Shown here: one piece after another, positions 1 through 12,186 of the stretch
Position numbering within the stretch: position 1 is the stretch's first letter
How the letters are laid out: each line of letters starts with the position of its first letter
Assembly (NCBI GenBank): GCA_032358165.1
Contig: JAALGY010000039.1
Coordinates: forward strand, 434,001 to 498,000
DNA length: 64,000 bases
Origin: Diplosphaera chodatii
Taxonomy: Eukaryota > Chlorophyta > Trebouxiophyceae > Prasiolales > Stichococcaceae
Reading direction: 5' to 3'
The notes under the pieces: generated by a model
What the model was told of the DNA's origin: nothing
The model's database searches: none
What the model saw: only the letters and a program-made list of their open reading frames with translations
Program-made: the position numbers and the translations under genes

Positions 1-2108
1 TGTGTTGCAGCTGAGAAGAAAACTCAGCGCCTTGGCGCCACTAATAGCTGCTGCCGGGACTGTCTGATCCAGGGTGTGCAGGGCTGCAATGCAGCAGATG
101 ATTGCCAGCTTGTGGCTGCACCTTCAAGGACAGCTTCTGGCTGCAGTGAGTGCTTGATAAACAACAGGACACCTCTCTGTGTCCTTTCCGGTCACTACGT
201 GCAAGAATGTTGGGCAGAGAGCGCACGATGAGGACACTGCGTGCCCGGCGTCGCCGACCAGCACCGCTGCCGGGCCGCACAGGGCGGAGCACCGCACGCG
301 GCCCCCGGCGCTGCTCCAGGGCGCCGCCGCCAGCTGCGTTAGCAAACCTTGGAATGTGACACAGCCCAGACAGGTGAACGGGAGAGCTGATCAGGGTCCA
401 GGCTCAGGCTCGACCGACAGCAGCCGCACTTGACACAGCTGGCCAAGCAGAGGGAAGCCGTGGACGCCAGCACCTGCTGCGCTGCTGCGGAGCGCGCTGC
501 GTCTGACATCTGCACATCCGCCAGCGCCGCCTCCCAGTCCTCCTGGCTGCAAGGGGGCCCCAACAGACTGAGCTCTCAGGGTGTAGGTCACACGCGTCGA
601 TGCTTTGCATCTGACAACCTGAGGATTCAGTTGGAAGGGCATTTTGCTCATTTGTCCCGCTCAAGGCGCCCCCACCACAGCTGGGCTTCAAGGCCTGAAA
701 GGCCTATCAGCCTGCAAGTGCAGGGTGCGATCAGCTGACATGTTCCACACGCTCACCTGCTGATCTGCTTGGCGACCTCGGTCCTCAGCCCGACGGCTCC
801 GGAGACGGTCTCGTCGGCGTTCCGGCGGACGACGCAGAACACGGCGCGGCCGCCTGCGACCGTGCTCATGCGGCACATGCGCACCAACGTGCTGTGCGGC
901 TCGCCCTCTGGGACCTGCACCCGGGGGTCGTGCAGTCGGTCAGGTCATGATAACGTCACGCAGTTCTGGCCGGCGCTCATGCCCGAGACAGGTCGGAGTG
1001 GCATCAGCCGTGTTCGTTGCTCACCGGCGCGACGCCGTCGTTGGGGATCCTGTGGAAGCACTTGTACACTGTGGCGAGGTCCTGCACGTCTGCGCTGAAG
1101 CCGGGGATCTGCATGCGCGGCTGGCACCTCCCGTGTCACCATCGACACCAAGGATGAGCAGCAGTGATCAAGCGGCAACATGCCTCCATGTGTGCCAGAG
1201 TGCACAAGTCCAAGCACCGAGCATGCGCTGGCTACCTGCTGTACCATCGCCTGGCGGACGCGGCTGTTGAAGCCGTCTGCACCCACGAGCAGATCGTACT
1301 GGACGCTGTCTGCAGCACTGGCACAGCCGCTGCTGCCGCTGCTGTCTGCTGTGGCACCCTCAGCTGCGCCTGTCTGGCCATCATGTCTGCTGCTTCCTGC
1401 TGCCTCAGCACCAAAGTGCGCAGCGCGACGGTGCAGGTCGAGCTGCACAAGGGGCTGGCCGAAGTGGAAGGCGATGTCGTCCGGTGCGATGCGGCGCGCT
1501 TCGTCGACGATGTACCGCTGCAGCGCTGTGCGCCCCTCGAACATAGTCATGCCCGGGAACCGCAGCATGAACACCTCTGGCGCGGACTTGCTGACCTGCA
1601 GGCGCAGCGCAGCTGCCATTCCATGTGATGACTTGGCCACAGGATGTGCCGCACTCCCATGCATGCTGAGCAACATTGTACTCTGTTTTTCCGCACGCAC
1701 CTGCACGGAGACGCCGGCGAAGGGCACTTGACGGTGCGGCGCCAGGTCCAGGCCTGCGGTGCTGAGCGCTTCGGTACCACGTTTGTTGACGATCTGTGCG
1801 GCGCGCGAAGTCAACCTATTTGCTGGTATTTGCTGACGATGTGCAGGGGCTGGAGCGGTGCAGTCAGCCTGCTGGGAGCAGCTGCAGGTGCTGATCGCTG
1901 ATGTGGTACAACGTCGCCAGCTGTATGCAAGCATGCACATGCAGGCACGCACCATGGCGTAGGACCTGAAGCCCTCCTGGGCGGCCGGGTCCGGCTGCTC
2001 GCGGGCCTCGAACACGTCGACGCTCCACCCCTGCTGCGCCAGCGCGATGGCCGCCAATGCGCCGCCCGGCCCCGCGCCGACAACAACCGCTTGGGGTTTT
2101 TGCCCCAT
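1..2108 (-). CDS. FAD-dependent (class A flavoprotein) monooxygenase, 3' end unresolved
   Basis: Predicted flavoprotein hydroxylase that binds FAD and NAD(P)H; the substrate cannot be told. Seven exons join in frame: 2108-1953, 1793-1701, 1595-1245, 1120-1025, 914-757, 546-474 and 333-227. The start ATG at 2108 is followed within about ten residues by the dinucleotide-binding motif VVVGAGPGG. Exon 3 carries the second FAD motif, GADGFNSRVRQAM. Exon 7 carries the third motif, LVGDAGHAVSS. The order GxGxxG, DG, GD is diagnostic of the FAD_binding_3 family (kynurenine 3-monooxygenase, ubiquinone and salicylate hydroxylases). The early part (NKRGTEALSTAGL) resembles the kynurenine-monooxygenase branch, but I would not name a reaction. 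A Ser/Gly/Asp-rich loop around residues 150-180 looks like an algal insertion. After exon 7 I cannot choose the next exon securely, so the C-terminus may lie in 1-226 or beyond the window. Confidence 0.85.
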
Positions 2109-3097
2109 GACTGAGCTGTGCGTACTGCTGCCAGCTGCAACAGTGACTGACGTGCGTGTACCTGTCGGTCGACTGCGCTTATGACACGAGAGCGACGATG
2201 CTGAGAATCTGTCAACTCCCGCGACGCCGCATGTTGCAATGCCACTGCTCACCCTGCAGCATGCACGAAACGCCGGAGGTCGACTTCCGATCGATCCGCT
2301 TTGCCTTAGCGGTGAGCAGACATGCGCTGCGTGTGCTTGCATGACAGGGACATGAAGGGGTCGTGCAGGGTACAATGATCAGTGCTGCACCGATCAGGTG
2401 ATGTTCTTTGATGATCGCAGCAGCTAAATCAGGTCAAGATTTGGGGTTGATGATCTTATAATCGTTCCGGCCAAAAACAGCGCGCCGCGAGGCGCCGCAC
2501 CATATGTGGTGCATTCCACACAGTTCACCGGCCCCGCTCGACCAAATCGACCACGCTGAACCGCGTGGCGCGTCGCGCTAGCGTCTCAGCGGGCTAGAAA
2601 CGCTCAAACGCTTTGTTTAGGGGTTAGGGTTTATGTGTTATGTAACTATTATTCTACTATTCCCCTCGGAGTCTTGACCTTCAATAGGAGCCCCGTTTGA
2701 TGATGGCAGTCGTATCAGGGTTTAGAACGTTCAGGCCGTTCCCCGCAATGTGCTGCACTCCCCGCTCTTATGGCCTCATTGCACATCCTCGCGAAAACGT
2801 AAGCACGCGGCTGCATAGTACTGTGTAATCCTGTTGCAACATACTTCAGTCAACGCAGCAGGCGGCGTCCTGAGAGGCAAATCTACGTGTAAGCTTTATT
2901 GAGACACGCCCTTTGCTCTGCTGCAGCCTCTGCTTGCGCCAGGATAGGCATCAAAATGCATCCGAAGACACCTGGTACTGTGCTGAGCTCGTCGTCTGCA
3001 GCGCCAATCGCAGCGTCGCACAGGCAGCACAGGCATCGGGCAGCTGCCACCCACCGTCTTGTGCCCCCAGCAGCGGTTGCAGCACACGGCAGCGGTT
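2109..3097. other. Intergenic region between divergent genes, with a short telomere-like stretch
   Basis: No coding exon is recognised. It separates the minus-strand monooxygenase start (2108) from the plus-strand NFU gene and so should hold both promoters. Around 2615-2635 the sequence reads tttaggggttagggttta, two to three units of a plant/algal-type telomeric repeat. The block is too short to be a real telomere and may be an end-joining scar or chance. Confidence 0.5.
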
Positions 3098-4858
3098 ATG
3101 CAGACAGCTCAGCGGCTCACCAACGGCACGAGGCCCGCCTCACGTCCGCAGCTGCAGCGCCGTTTGCAGGCGCAACCCTGGACAGCGTTGCCGCCCAGCG
3201 GAGAGGTGCGCAGGTTCACATCGCAGTCTGCAGCGTGCCTGACACCTTTCAGCCTGTCCAGCACGCTGTCGTCCTTCTATCATGTCTGATCCTCTCTGCC
3301 AAGGCCCTGGCATGGTGCTGAAGTTGATGGCTTGACATGACATGCTGCAGTGGAGGTGCGGGTGGCGTCGGCAGCGGTGGACGGCGCCCTGGAGCTGACA
3401 GAGGAGAACGTGGAGATGGTGCTGGATGAGGTGAGCGTCATCTTGCATGAGTGTCGAACTCAGCCTTTGCAGGCGTACAGCATGCCCACCACCGCGGCAA
3501 GCGCTCTTGGGCCTGGCAGGGTGTGCATCTGCACAAACATGCGCCGACTGCACAGCTGCTGACCAACCCCTCTCACTGACAGCAAACATCGATCTGCTGT
3601 CAGGTGCGGCCGTACTTGATGTCAGATGGCGGCAATGTGGAGTTTGTGGAGATTGACGGCCCCGTGGTGTACCTGCGCCTGCAGGTCAGCCTTTACATTG
3701 TGCAGGATTCAGCAGCACTGTGTCATCATGCGCTCGTCAGACGATGCGGCACGCACCAAGTCACAGTCATTCCCAGCAGCGGCTCCTCATCGCTCATCAG
3801 GCTTGAAGCGGGAGCGCTCACACATGAAAATTCACTGCAGGGTGCGTGCGGCAGCTGCCCGTCTGCGCTGACGACCATGACGATGGGCATCAAGCGCCGC
3901 CTCATGGAGAAGATCCCGGTGCGTGGGACGCAGCACTGAAGCAACCAGTCGCTCAAACGTTGTTCGTGTCCTGCCATCTATGGCAGTTGGGCGTGACCAT
4001 TTGCATAGGTTTTTGGAGATTGTGCAGCTGTCAGGGGTGCTTATCTTCTGGGTGGCTGCCGCAGGAGATCCTGGAGGTGGAGCAGGTCATGGATCAGCAG
4101 GCCGGCATGGAGCTCACAGACGACAATGTGGACCAGGTGGGCCTCCAGGGTGGCTGCTTGTCCAACACGTCGTGGCACTCGGCCCTTGTGTGGCTGGGCT
4201 TTCAAGTGTGTCGCTGGTGCTGTGCTTTTTCACCGACGACGTGCGCACGGCTGGGTGACCTGGCGCTGCCCAGTATGCGCACCGAACCTCTGTCTGTTTT
4301 GGGCAGCTGGTACCTTGGGCAGAAGCTTCCAATGTGCTTCATGTGGCTGGCACTGTGGCGTAGAGAATCCACGGCTGCCCGCTGCTTTCTGAAATATCCA
4401 TTCCCTGGCTTTGAGAGGATCTCGTTCTTCTTCACATACAGGTGCTGGACGAGATCAGGCCGTATCTCATCGGCACAGGCGGCGGCGGCCTGGAGCACGT
4501 TGGCCTGGATGGCCCCATCTGCAAAGTGCGCATCACCGGGCCCGCAGCCAAGGTGCGGGGTTGGCCACAACATTGCACCGGCCATGCCTTCTTGCGCACC
4601 TTGCAGCCTGTGGTGGTGCACATGAGTGCACACACGCAGCAGCTGCTTGGTGCGCACACCATATAGTTTTGGCGCACACAGCCGCATGTCAATTGCCGGT
4701 TATATATCATTTGTAGTGACAAACCACTCGTTGCACTGCTGGGCATCTTGACCGTGTGCTCATGGCACCCTGTGCAGGTCATGACTGTCCGGGTGGCCGT
4801 GACGCAGAAGCTGCGGGAGCGCATCCCCAGCATCGCTGCAGTACAGCTCGTCAACTGA
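3098..4858 (+). CDS. NFU: NFU-type iron-sulfur cluster scaffold, probably plastid-targeted, with two NifU C-terminal domains
   Basis: Scaffold that assembles [4Fe-4S]/[2Fe-2S] clusters and passes them to plastid apoproteins such as photosystem I. Exons after the leader are 3351-3430, 3604-3684, 3841-3918, 4065-4136, 4442-4552 and 4778-4858 (stop TGA). The first NifU domain includes [28 protein letters not shown] and the cluster-binding [13 protein letters not shown] (CxxC). The second domain ([19 protein letters not shown], then RITGPAAK and [16 protein letters not shown]) lacks the CxxC, exactly as in plant plastid NFU1-3. The N-terminal exon is less sure: an ATG at 3098 opens an Arg/Gln/Ser-rich, acid-poor leader of about 35-45 residues that suits a chloroplast transit peptide, but its splice junction to 3351 is not fixed. 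A partial, decayed copy lies about 7.5 kb downstream, so this is taken as the functional copy. Confidence 0.93.
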
Positions 4859-5394
4859 GTCGTCAACTGAGCCTGGACCGGCTGTGGAGGTCGCCAGGCG
4901 GACCGTCTGAGACGAAGTGCTGGCAGCAGCCATTGCCAGCAGCCCAAGGCCACGTTTCCGCTCGCAATCACAGCAGCACCAGCTGGCAGGTCCACTGGGC
5001 AGCAACAGCTTCCGGCTGCGGTATGACAGCTGCAAGGCTGTGCATCGCCGACATGTGCAGCTTGTGTGCCTGGCGTCGCCAACGCAAGTCTCAGGCGGCA
5101 CTGTTCGTTTGCAGCAGTCCTGCAGTAGCGGCAGCGTAGTGCGCAACCATGGCTGCTGCGTCAGCACGAGGCTGCCGTTTGATGTGCTGGCGGCAGTGTT
5201 TTAGACCTGCTGTTGTCGCCGTTTATTGAAGCTGTTGACCTGGTCGAATTTCGAGAGGGAGATGAGTGTATTTGTATATTGACAGATCTGCCATCATGTT
5301 TGCCTGCAGTTGATATCTGCCTGCAGTTGAACAGATTATGGTTGTGAGTTTGCCAGCACATGGCCAATGCAAGCTGCACATGGGCAGTGCAAGG
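4859..5394. other. 3' flank of NFU
   Basis: No gene is seen. Just after the stop the last nine bases of the CDS are nearly repeated (cgtcaactgag twice). Parts of this flank (for example agagggagatg at about 5255, and the ctgtgcatcgc block at about 5040) recur behind the decayed copy at 12.6-12.9 kb. The ancestral duplication therefore included 3' non-coding sequence. Confidence 0.5.
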
Positions 5395-6051
5395 TCAGAT
5401 CATCGGCATTTCTACGAGCAGCTCGTAACCACATGTCCCACAGCGCACGATATATTCGGCTGGTGAACGCTGGGTAGTGCTTGGCTCAGCATGCACGGGC
5501 TGCTGCGCTGCATCAACCAAACATCTGACTGGCAATGCTTCCGGAACAAGACAGAACGACTTGCGAGGCCTGCCCACTGGTCGCTTCTGGCTCGTCAGCA
5601 GTGCCTGGGCTGCCCGATATTCCTGAGCTTGCTGATCTGCAACCTTTGCCTTTGCTGCAATGTCCGCATCGATCTGTGGTTGATTGACGACATGCAGAAA
5701 CCTGCGCATGATGCAAGTGTACGCTGCCCTACTGCATAAGCTTACAGCATAGTGCAAGGCGCTCGGACTGCTTGCAGATTTTAAAGCATGTTCGAATTGT
5801 TTACACCCAATGCGCACTCGATTCTGAATTAATATCCACCCGTGCGCACCCCAGTGCGCATGGGGGCAAAATTCAGTTTTAGGTGCGCATTGGGCAATGC
5901 GCAGCGTGCTAGCACATTTATAATTATTTATGCGCATTAGATGCTGGGCTCTACGGTATATGACCTGTCTGTCTGTGTGACACAAGGCATCTGTGACAGA
6001 GTTGTATCTTGTAGTTTCACCTGCCTGCTCGAAATGCAGTGCTGCAAGCAT
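5395..6051 (-). CDS. Candidate open frame with an AT-hook-like motif, unassigned
   Basis: A 218-codon frame is open on the minus strand. Its C-terminal third is protein-like: a charged Ala/Gln helix (ADIAAKAKVADQQAQEYRAA), then KRPVGRPRK, which matches the AT-hook core (GRP flanked by basic residues), then a CGTCGYE tail. The N-terminal half is less convincing, and a splice acceptor near the MRRFLHVV stretch is possible. The region has lower GC than the confirmed genes and lies in the gene-poor spacer between the two NFU copies. It could be a remnant of a transposon-encoded DNA-binding protein or chance. Length alone is not significant. Confidence 0.22.
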   Translation of the reverse strand: MLAALHFEQAGETTRYNSVTDALCHTDRQVIYRRAQHLMRINNYKCASTLRIAQCAPKTEFCPHAHWGAHGWILIQNRVRIGCKQFEHALKSASSPSALHYAVSLCSRAAYTCIMRRFLHVVNQPQIDADIAAKAKVADQQAQEYRAAQALLTSQKRPVGRPRKSFCLVPEALPVRCLVDAAQQPVHAEPSTTQRSPAEYIVRCGTCGYELLVEMPMI

Positions 6052-6629
6052 GCAAGTTTGCCAGTTGTGAGATACAGTGTTGCACTACCACACATACAGC
6101 TCTAACAACCCTGCTCGAAAGCACGGATCCCAGATATGATCCCGGCTGTTTGTCGTCTTTGCACATGAGTGTCATACAGACAAAATATTGGAGGAATGCT
6201 GAAATGCAGGTAGTAATCGGTTTTTCGACTGATGCAGACATGTGCAAGCCACGCCACCGACCTGTACTGCACCAGACTATCCCATAGAAACCGTAGTGCA
6301 GCTGATACGCTGCTCCCCCATGCCGTGTTGCGAGGGCCACATGCATCGGGGGTGCATATCCCTGAATCCTGTTGCCAGGTAGGTACCGGCTGCGTCGTCC
6401 CAGTACATAGTCCTTGCCGTGGCTATGTAGTCAAACATGTTTGTAGCGAGCAATGTGCAGCACGCTGCCGGGGCCAGCATGCGTCGCGAGCACCATCTGC
6501 GCTGTTTGCAACATAGCTCTGCAAATTTCGCATTGCATGGTTTCGTTACTTGCCCCATGATAGATAGTAACAGCAACTGCAAACCGTTCGAATCACGTTT
6601 CAACATCTCTATCTCACATCTAAATGAAA

Positions 6630-7046
6630 CTATCCTGCCGCAACACACTCTCCATCTGTGGTGGTCTTGTCTACAGCAATGCGCCTATCGATAGAGTTTG
6701 TGTTTGCTTTTTCGGGCACACATATGAAACTGTGCACGTAGTAAAGTAAGTACAGGTTGGTTGGCGCAGTGTCCTCGCAATGATCATATTTGATGCTGTC
6801 ACAGTCACCATACGAACCACCGCCTAGGCGTCGTGCCTCGTCATCGGTAAACCTCTTGCATATAGATAGCGCGATCGGCATATACTTTTTCTCCTCATCT
6901 TTTTCGTCTCTGGATCCACACCAGTCCCACCACTTGCGGTATCGGCACCACACCTTGAAAGTGCGTTTGTCCTGGTACAGCTTGTAACCTTCGGCGCAAG
7001 GATGTGTTGCAGCAGCTGCTTGGCCCAGTGCTGAGAGCTCCAGCAC
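6630..7046 (-). CDS. Candidate hypothetical protein, Trp/Lys/Asp/Cys-rich
   Basis: A 138-codon minus-strand frame has a composition unlike the GC-rich shadow frames elsewhere. The segment YKLYQDKRTFKVWCRYRKWW, then a charged DEKDEEKK stretch and TDDEARRLGGGSYGDC, looks like a folded, cysteine-containing protein. Base composition is more AT-rich than in the neighbouring confirmed genes. A splice acceptor could lie just before residue 10. I do not recognise a family. It may belong to the same decayed mobile region as the frames at 5.4-6.0 and 7.7-7.8 kb. Confidence 0.25.
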   Translation of the reverse strand: MLELSALGQAAAATHPCAEGYKLYQDKRTFKVWCRYRKWWDWCGSRDEKDEEKKYMPIALSICKRFTDDEARRLGGGSYGDCDSIKYDHCEDTAPTNLYLLYYVHSFICVPEKANTNSIDRRIAVDKTTTDGECVAAG

Positions 7047-10000
7047 CTGCAGTCATGCTGACACTGCTTGATCACAGGGACTGGGTAGTAGAGGTGCACA
7101 CCTCAGCTGACCATCGCAGCATTTGTTGACGGATATGCAACGACAGCAACCCTGGTCTGGGCACTGCAGGAGCACTGCTGAAAGGAGCGTACGCACCCGT
7201 GCTGGATGCCTGGGAAGCAGTTGCTGCTCCCCCATTATCGTATCGCTGAGCTTGTTGCCCCTGTATGTAGCAAACACACCACACAGCGCATCAGTATTGT
7301 CTGGCAGAGCTGAACCAAACACGGTGTTTAAACAACATGATGTACGCTGCGTTCATGAGCAGCCGCATCAATGTGCTCAAGCAGTTGCTTATGCTTGCAG
7401 CCCACATGTAATAATGCATGCAGGGAACTGCAGATGAGAAAAGTGCAGCAGCCCGCCAGACTCAATGTGCATGATGGCCGTCCAAAGACCTACTCTCTGG
7501 GTAATGGCTCAAGCTGGCTTGATTGTGGCGCTGCCTTGCGCAATGTATTGGACATTGAAACAAGCGGTATCTTCATCTGTGCCGCACGGACCAAGGTGTA
7601 GATGCCACGGTACGCTTTCAGCCATGTCTCGCCAGTGATTTGGCCCGTTTGGAGCGCCTGCAGGTTTCAACATTCATCAGGCTTCAATGTGAGTCCAGAC
7701 ATGCTCACTGTCGCATGCCATGTCAGATCAGCCAATTCACAGTGTTGATCTGCCTCTTGAGGGTATGTACATGCGTGCCATCTATCACACCAATTATCTG
7801 AATGCTTGCGCTGGTCACTCTAGATATCAGTTGCACCTTCTGTTGTGAGCAGGACAATGTCGCATTGGTGCAGGGGTTTGGTACCTGACTCAAACGCACT
7901 TGCTTGCAGCATAACCGGTGGCAGCACCATGCTACTGACCTCGGACCGAATGGTTGACTGCTGCGCCTCCTCCTGGGTGGGGTCCTGCTGCGATTTGAGC
8001 AGCAGGCGCTTGGGGTGGTGGTGCTTCTCTTCGTCTTGCGAGCTGCTGGTCATGATGTCCGCCTGATACACCTGCTCCACAGGTGTCACCTGCGAAGAAT
8101 GACAACCAAACTCATGCTGTGCACACCATTTGTAAGTGTGCACTGATCGTCACGCAAGGAAAGTTGCATTGGCAGCGTGTGCACAGCACGCACGTGCAAG
8201 GGCCAGCGAGAATAGTGTGCGAGATCCTATACTCATTCAGCCAGGGTGTATGAGACGGTACAGTCGAAGCATTTCAGGTTTGCAGCATGTTGCTGCGTCA
8301 TGCAGTTGAAAACCTATCACCCACCTCTCCGACATGCCTTGCTCTTGCGGCAGAGACTGTGGGTGTAGGACTTGTGAAGTACAGCGCCGCCAACACCAGC
8401 ACCCCCTGCAACATTTTGACGGCGTACACATTCAGTTGCGTGGCAGGGTGCTCTGCCGAGGACGAGTGTCATCTGCCAGGCTGTGGCAGTGACATATTCA
8501 GTGTACGATGGTTGTAGTACCATCGATGTCTATATATATGGCCACATGCATGCACGGGTACAGGACAGCCACATTCAATAGGAGGATTCTGATTGTCTGT
8601 GTCCACGTGCAGCAGTAGTCAAGCCGAAATTGGGATACGAAAATGACCGCTACATCACGAGCTGCGCCAAAATTCTCGGCACTGCGGAACTGCGAGCGAG
8701 GCTACGGCAACCCGATTCTAGATCGACTCGCCCCGAGTCAGGTATACCTAACAGCTACGTAGCTGGACGATGCCCGATATGGGCTTATGTCTAATCGGAA
8801 CATGGCAGAACCCAGGGCGAGGTAGCACAATGGCCAGAAGCCAACCTCCTGTATTGAGTGCGGCCTTATGCTGCGGCCCCAAGTCATCCGAATGTCTTGC
8901 GTTTAAAGTCCGAGCCAACACAATGGCGTAGCCGTACGACAGTAAATTCTACCATGTGCAATTGCGGCGCGGCGGGCATCTCGCAGGCGAAGAGCGGCCT
9001 TCAAGGCCGCTTGAATGAGATCTCAAGGTTATGCTCTCACACAATGACTGCAGCTGGCATCGCGCATGGAAGCCGCTGGCGTAAGACCAGCCATCGTCTT
9101 GGCGGGCGGCTCTTTTTCAGAAATCAGGCGCACGCATGCATGCTGCCCACGCCAGAAGTGGATACATTGGAGCATTTGACTTTGCCAAGCATTGAGCAGC
9201 CATTTTGCACGTGGTAGTTTGTGCAGCCGGCCCATGTTTCTTGCACGCGACCGACTGTTCCTCAGATGTGCTGGTTGCCTCCGTCCGCACTTGCATGGAA
9301 CAATGCCAACTGCCAATGGCACGGCAACACCCCGGCGTGCACGGCGCGGAACGATGTGTGTGATTTCATGGCAATGCGAGCCGAACGTGGACATCGCAAA
9401 ACGCTCCGACAACAGGCGCATTGCAACAATTTTGTGACCATCGCATGCAGCTAGCGTTGACTCGCGTATCATACAGCGGCGACTCACCAGCATGGAGAGC
9501 CGCACGTTCACCATCGTAATAATTGCAGGCCGCTTGCAGCGTGCTTGTTATCAAGGATGCTTACGGCTGGCGCGCAGCTGGCCGTCCCAGAAGGCATTTA
9601 CGCAGCAAGTGACTCGAGTCTGACGACGCCGCGACAACCGTGTGCCTTCGTCCAGCATAGGAAAACGAGCAAAGTGACCACACGATGTACGAGATCCGCA
9701 TAAGTAGATTCGGGTGATCCGCCGATCCTCGAGGCGCAGATCGATGAGATGGCGCGGGGAATGGCGTTCCACCTTCTGGCGACTACATTGTGCATCTCCT
9801 CTGCACGCCTCAGCGCAGAGGCACTTGCATCCATAAAGTCAGAACTGCATCAGTGCTGGTGAAGTCAAGCTGGTTGCACGTTTGGTTCTCGATAGCACGG
9901 GGCTAATGTATGTGCCAGCAACAGCGGGCGGGTCGACTGTGTATCGCTGCCTGGACGGATGCGGCAGTCTAACTACTGTAATAGTACGCGATTTGATACT

Positions 10001-10847
10001 ATTCGTCCATTGCTTACAGAAACAAGAAGTGATCCTTAGGTCCCAACCAACGATGACATGCACTGGAATGCTAACCAAAGAGGTCCGTAATAATCCGTTC
10101 AGTACCATTAAACATCTGTATCCATCAGTAAGGCACCCTGGAGCGGTTCAGCAGTCTACTAGGTCTGCATGCTGTTACACTACCACTACTGTACTGTTGC
10201 AGGGCCGCCACCAGATAGAGCCAGCTGAGCTCGGAGCCTGGTAAGCACGCTGTCTTGGATTCAAAACCGGCTGCGGATATACCATCGCATTGCACTCGTC
10301 AGATCTGTTATAGTCACCGCATCGTACACGTAGCACCGTTCTTTACAGCGCTACCATGATGTGCGTCAGTTGTGTTCAACACCATGCCATCTACCCTTCG
10401 CTGCAGCGCTTCACAGTCTATTTGGGCGCCAACATGCAGATGTTATTTGCGAGCCATGAAGCAAACGGATCACATGTGCCGCAAATGCTCGCTTGTCGGT
10501 AACTTCACCAGCAGTGGCCTTGCAGCCCACGCAGCACTACTGTTCTGACACCATGTGCTGCCCTGATCATATTCAGCACGGCTATGGCCATGTAGATACT
10601 CAGGTGTACACGATCACCGCCTCACGTCGGCAGCTGCAGCAGCGTTTGCCGGATCATCCTGAGACACTGACGCCGCTCGGCGCAGAGGAGGTGCGCATCT
10701 GCAGCCCATAGTGCATACCGTTGCCAAAGGTGTTTCTGAAGAATGTGCAAACAGCGTCCTTTCGCTCTTGGAATCTTGTTGCTCTCATGTTTGTGAAGCA
10801 TGCATGCCGCATGCTGGTGCCAAGACGCCTGCAATGTGCATTTCAAG
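7047..10847. other. Gene-poor spacer between the NFU copies; one transposase-like fragment
   Basis: No gene can be supported. On the minus strand at about 7741-7816 a short frame reads IQIIGVIDGTHVHTLKRQ. The IDGTH core resembles the first catalytic Asp region of PIF/Harbinger DDE transposases, but no flanking homologous blocks follow. From 8520 to 10700 I see only unsupported short frames. The first recognisable sequence is the NFU-like exon starting at about 10848. Confidence 0.4.
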
Positions 10848-11174
10848 TGCGGGTGGCATCGGCAGCAGTGGACGGCGCCCTGGAGCTGACAGAGGAGAAC
10901 GTGGAGATAGAGATGGACGAGGTGAGCGCAGACTTCAAAGCCGTTGAACCCCGCCTCCCGTGTTGCTACTCCGCAGACTGTAGCTGCTCACTTTGGGGCG
11001 GTCATCCAACATGTCAACAGGCAAACATGTCATATGGCACCCATCAGCAAGATGGTGCGCGCCTTCGCATGACGACGCAGCAGCTGATAAATGAAAACCA
11101 CCTGGTGTGCTTGCAGGTTTGGCTGTATCTGATGTCAGACGGCGGCAATATAACGTTTCGTTGTGGAGATTGAT

Positions 11175-11192
11175 GGCCCCGTATACGGGGCC
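11175..11192. repeat. 18-bp perfect palindrome inside a pseudogene exon
   Basis: ggccccgta followed by its exact reverse complement. The left half is original NFU coding sequence; the right half is part of the 17-nt insertion that the intact gene lacks. This suggests template-switch or fold-back synthesis at the lesion. Confidence 0.8.
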
Positions 11193-12104
11193 ACTACATA
11201 GTGTACCTACGCCTGCAGGTCAGCCCTCACACCCTCGTGTCAGGTCTTGTCGGCATGCCAATGCCTCCGCACCATCACCGGGCAGAGCATGATGTGCTGA
11301 GGCTGTTCAAGTTTGCTAGCAGCCCGCCTCAAGTGTGCCGCAATTGCAGGCATTGTGCAACATGTTGCATGCATGAATGCAGGGCGCCTGCGGCAGCTGT
11401 CCATCCGCGCTAACGACCATGACGATGGGCATCAAAAGCCGCCTCATGGAGAAAATCCCGGTGCGCGGCAGGAATCTTGCAGCAGCCTGCGGCTTGCGGC
11501 TCATCGTCCCTGCCATGTGTGGCAGTTGCTCGTGACCAATTAATCAGACCGTCAGATGTTTCAATACCTTTTGGCTGCGATGGGTGCTGACGACTTGGGT
11601 GCCAGCGCCGGCTGCCGCAGGGGACTTGGAAGTGGAGCAGGTGTTTGGACGAGCAGGACGGCATGGAGCTCACGGGCGACATTGTGGCAAGGTGGGGCTG
11701 CACTCCAGAACGCCTGCTTCGAGCGTGGGGCAGCACCCCAGCCCTTATGGGACCTCACATGCGACCGACCAAGCTAATGCTGCTACTGCCGGCTTTGCTA
11801 TGTCATCACGGTCTTGGCTGCATTGCACCTCTGCTTGGCCTGCCCGCCTTTGCATAAAGTGTTGTCTCTGTACAAGACCACCGGCACACCCTGGGCAAGA
11901 GGTGCCGATAGATGCTTCTCTTCAGATCCTGGCGGCCATGGCCTCTCGAACTGTTGCTGCTCATTGTCCTCTCTCGTGTGTGCATCCTTCTGGTTATTGA
12001 AACGTTCTTGTTATGCGCAGATGCTGGACGAGATCAGGCCGTATCTTATCGGCACGGGAGGCGGCGGCCTAGAGCACGTCGGCCTGGACGGCCATATCTG
12101 CAAA

Positions 12105-12186
12105 GTAAGCAAAACACGATTTCGTGTTTAAAGGTGACCTATTTTTTTTTTAAACAAAAAAAATTGAAAACGTTGTTTGTGTAAAG
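12105..12186 (+). other. 82-nt intron-like insertion in the NFU pseudogene
   Basis: The intact gene reads AAAGTGCGCATCACC without interruption. The copy reads AAA, then gtaagc...taaag, then CATCACC. The insert has GT and AG borders, a 7-bp hairpin (aaacacg/cgtgttt) near its 5' end, and T-rich and A-rich runs. Removing it would still leave the frame shifted. Confidence 0.6.

Noticed and set aside
9029..9514. Basic 161-codon minus-strand frame
   Set aside because: No motif, no splice-supported extension and no paralogue; length is compatible with chance.
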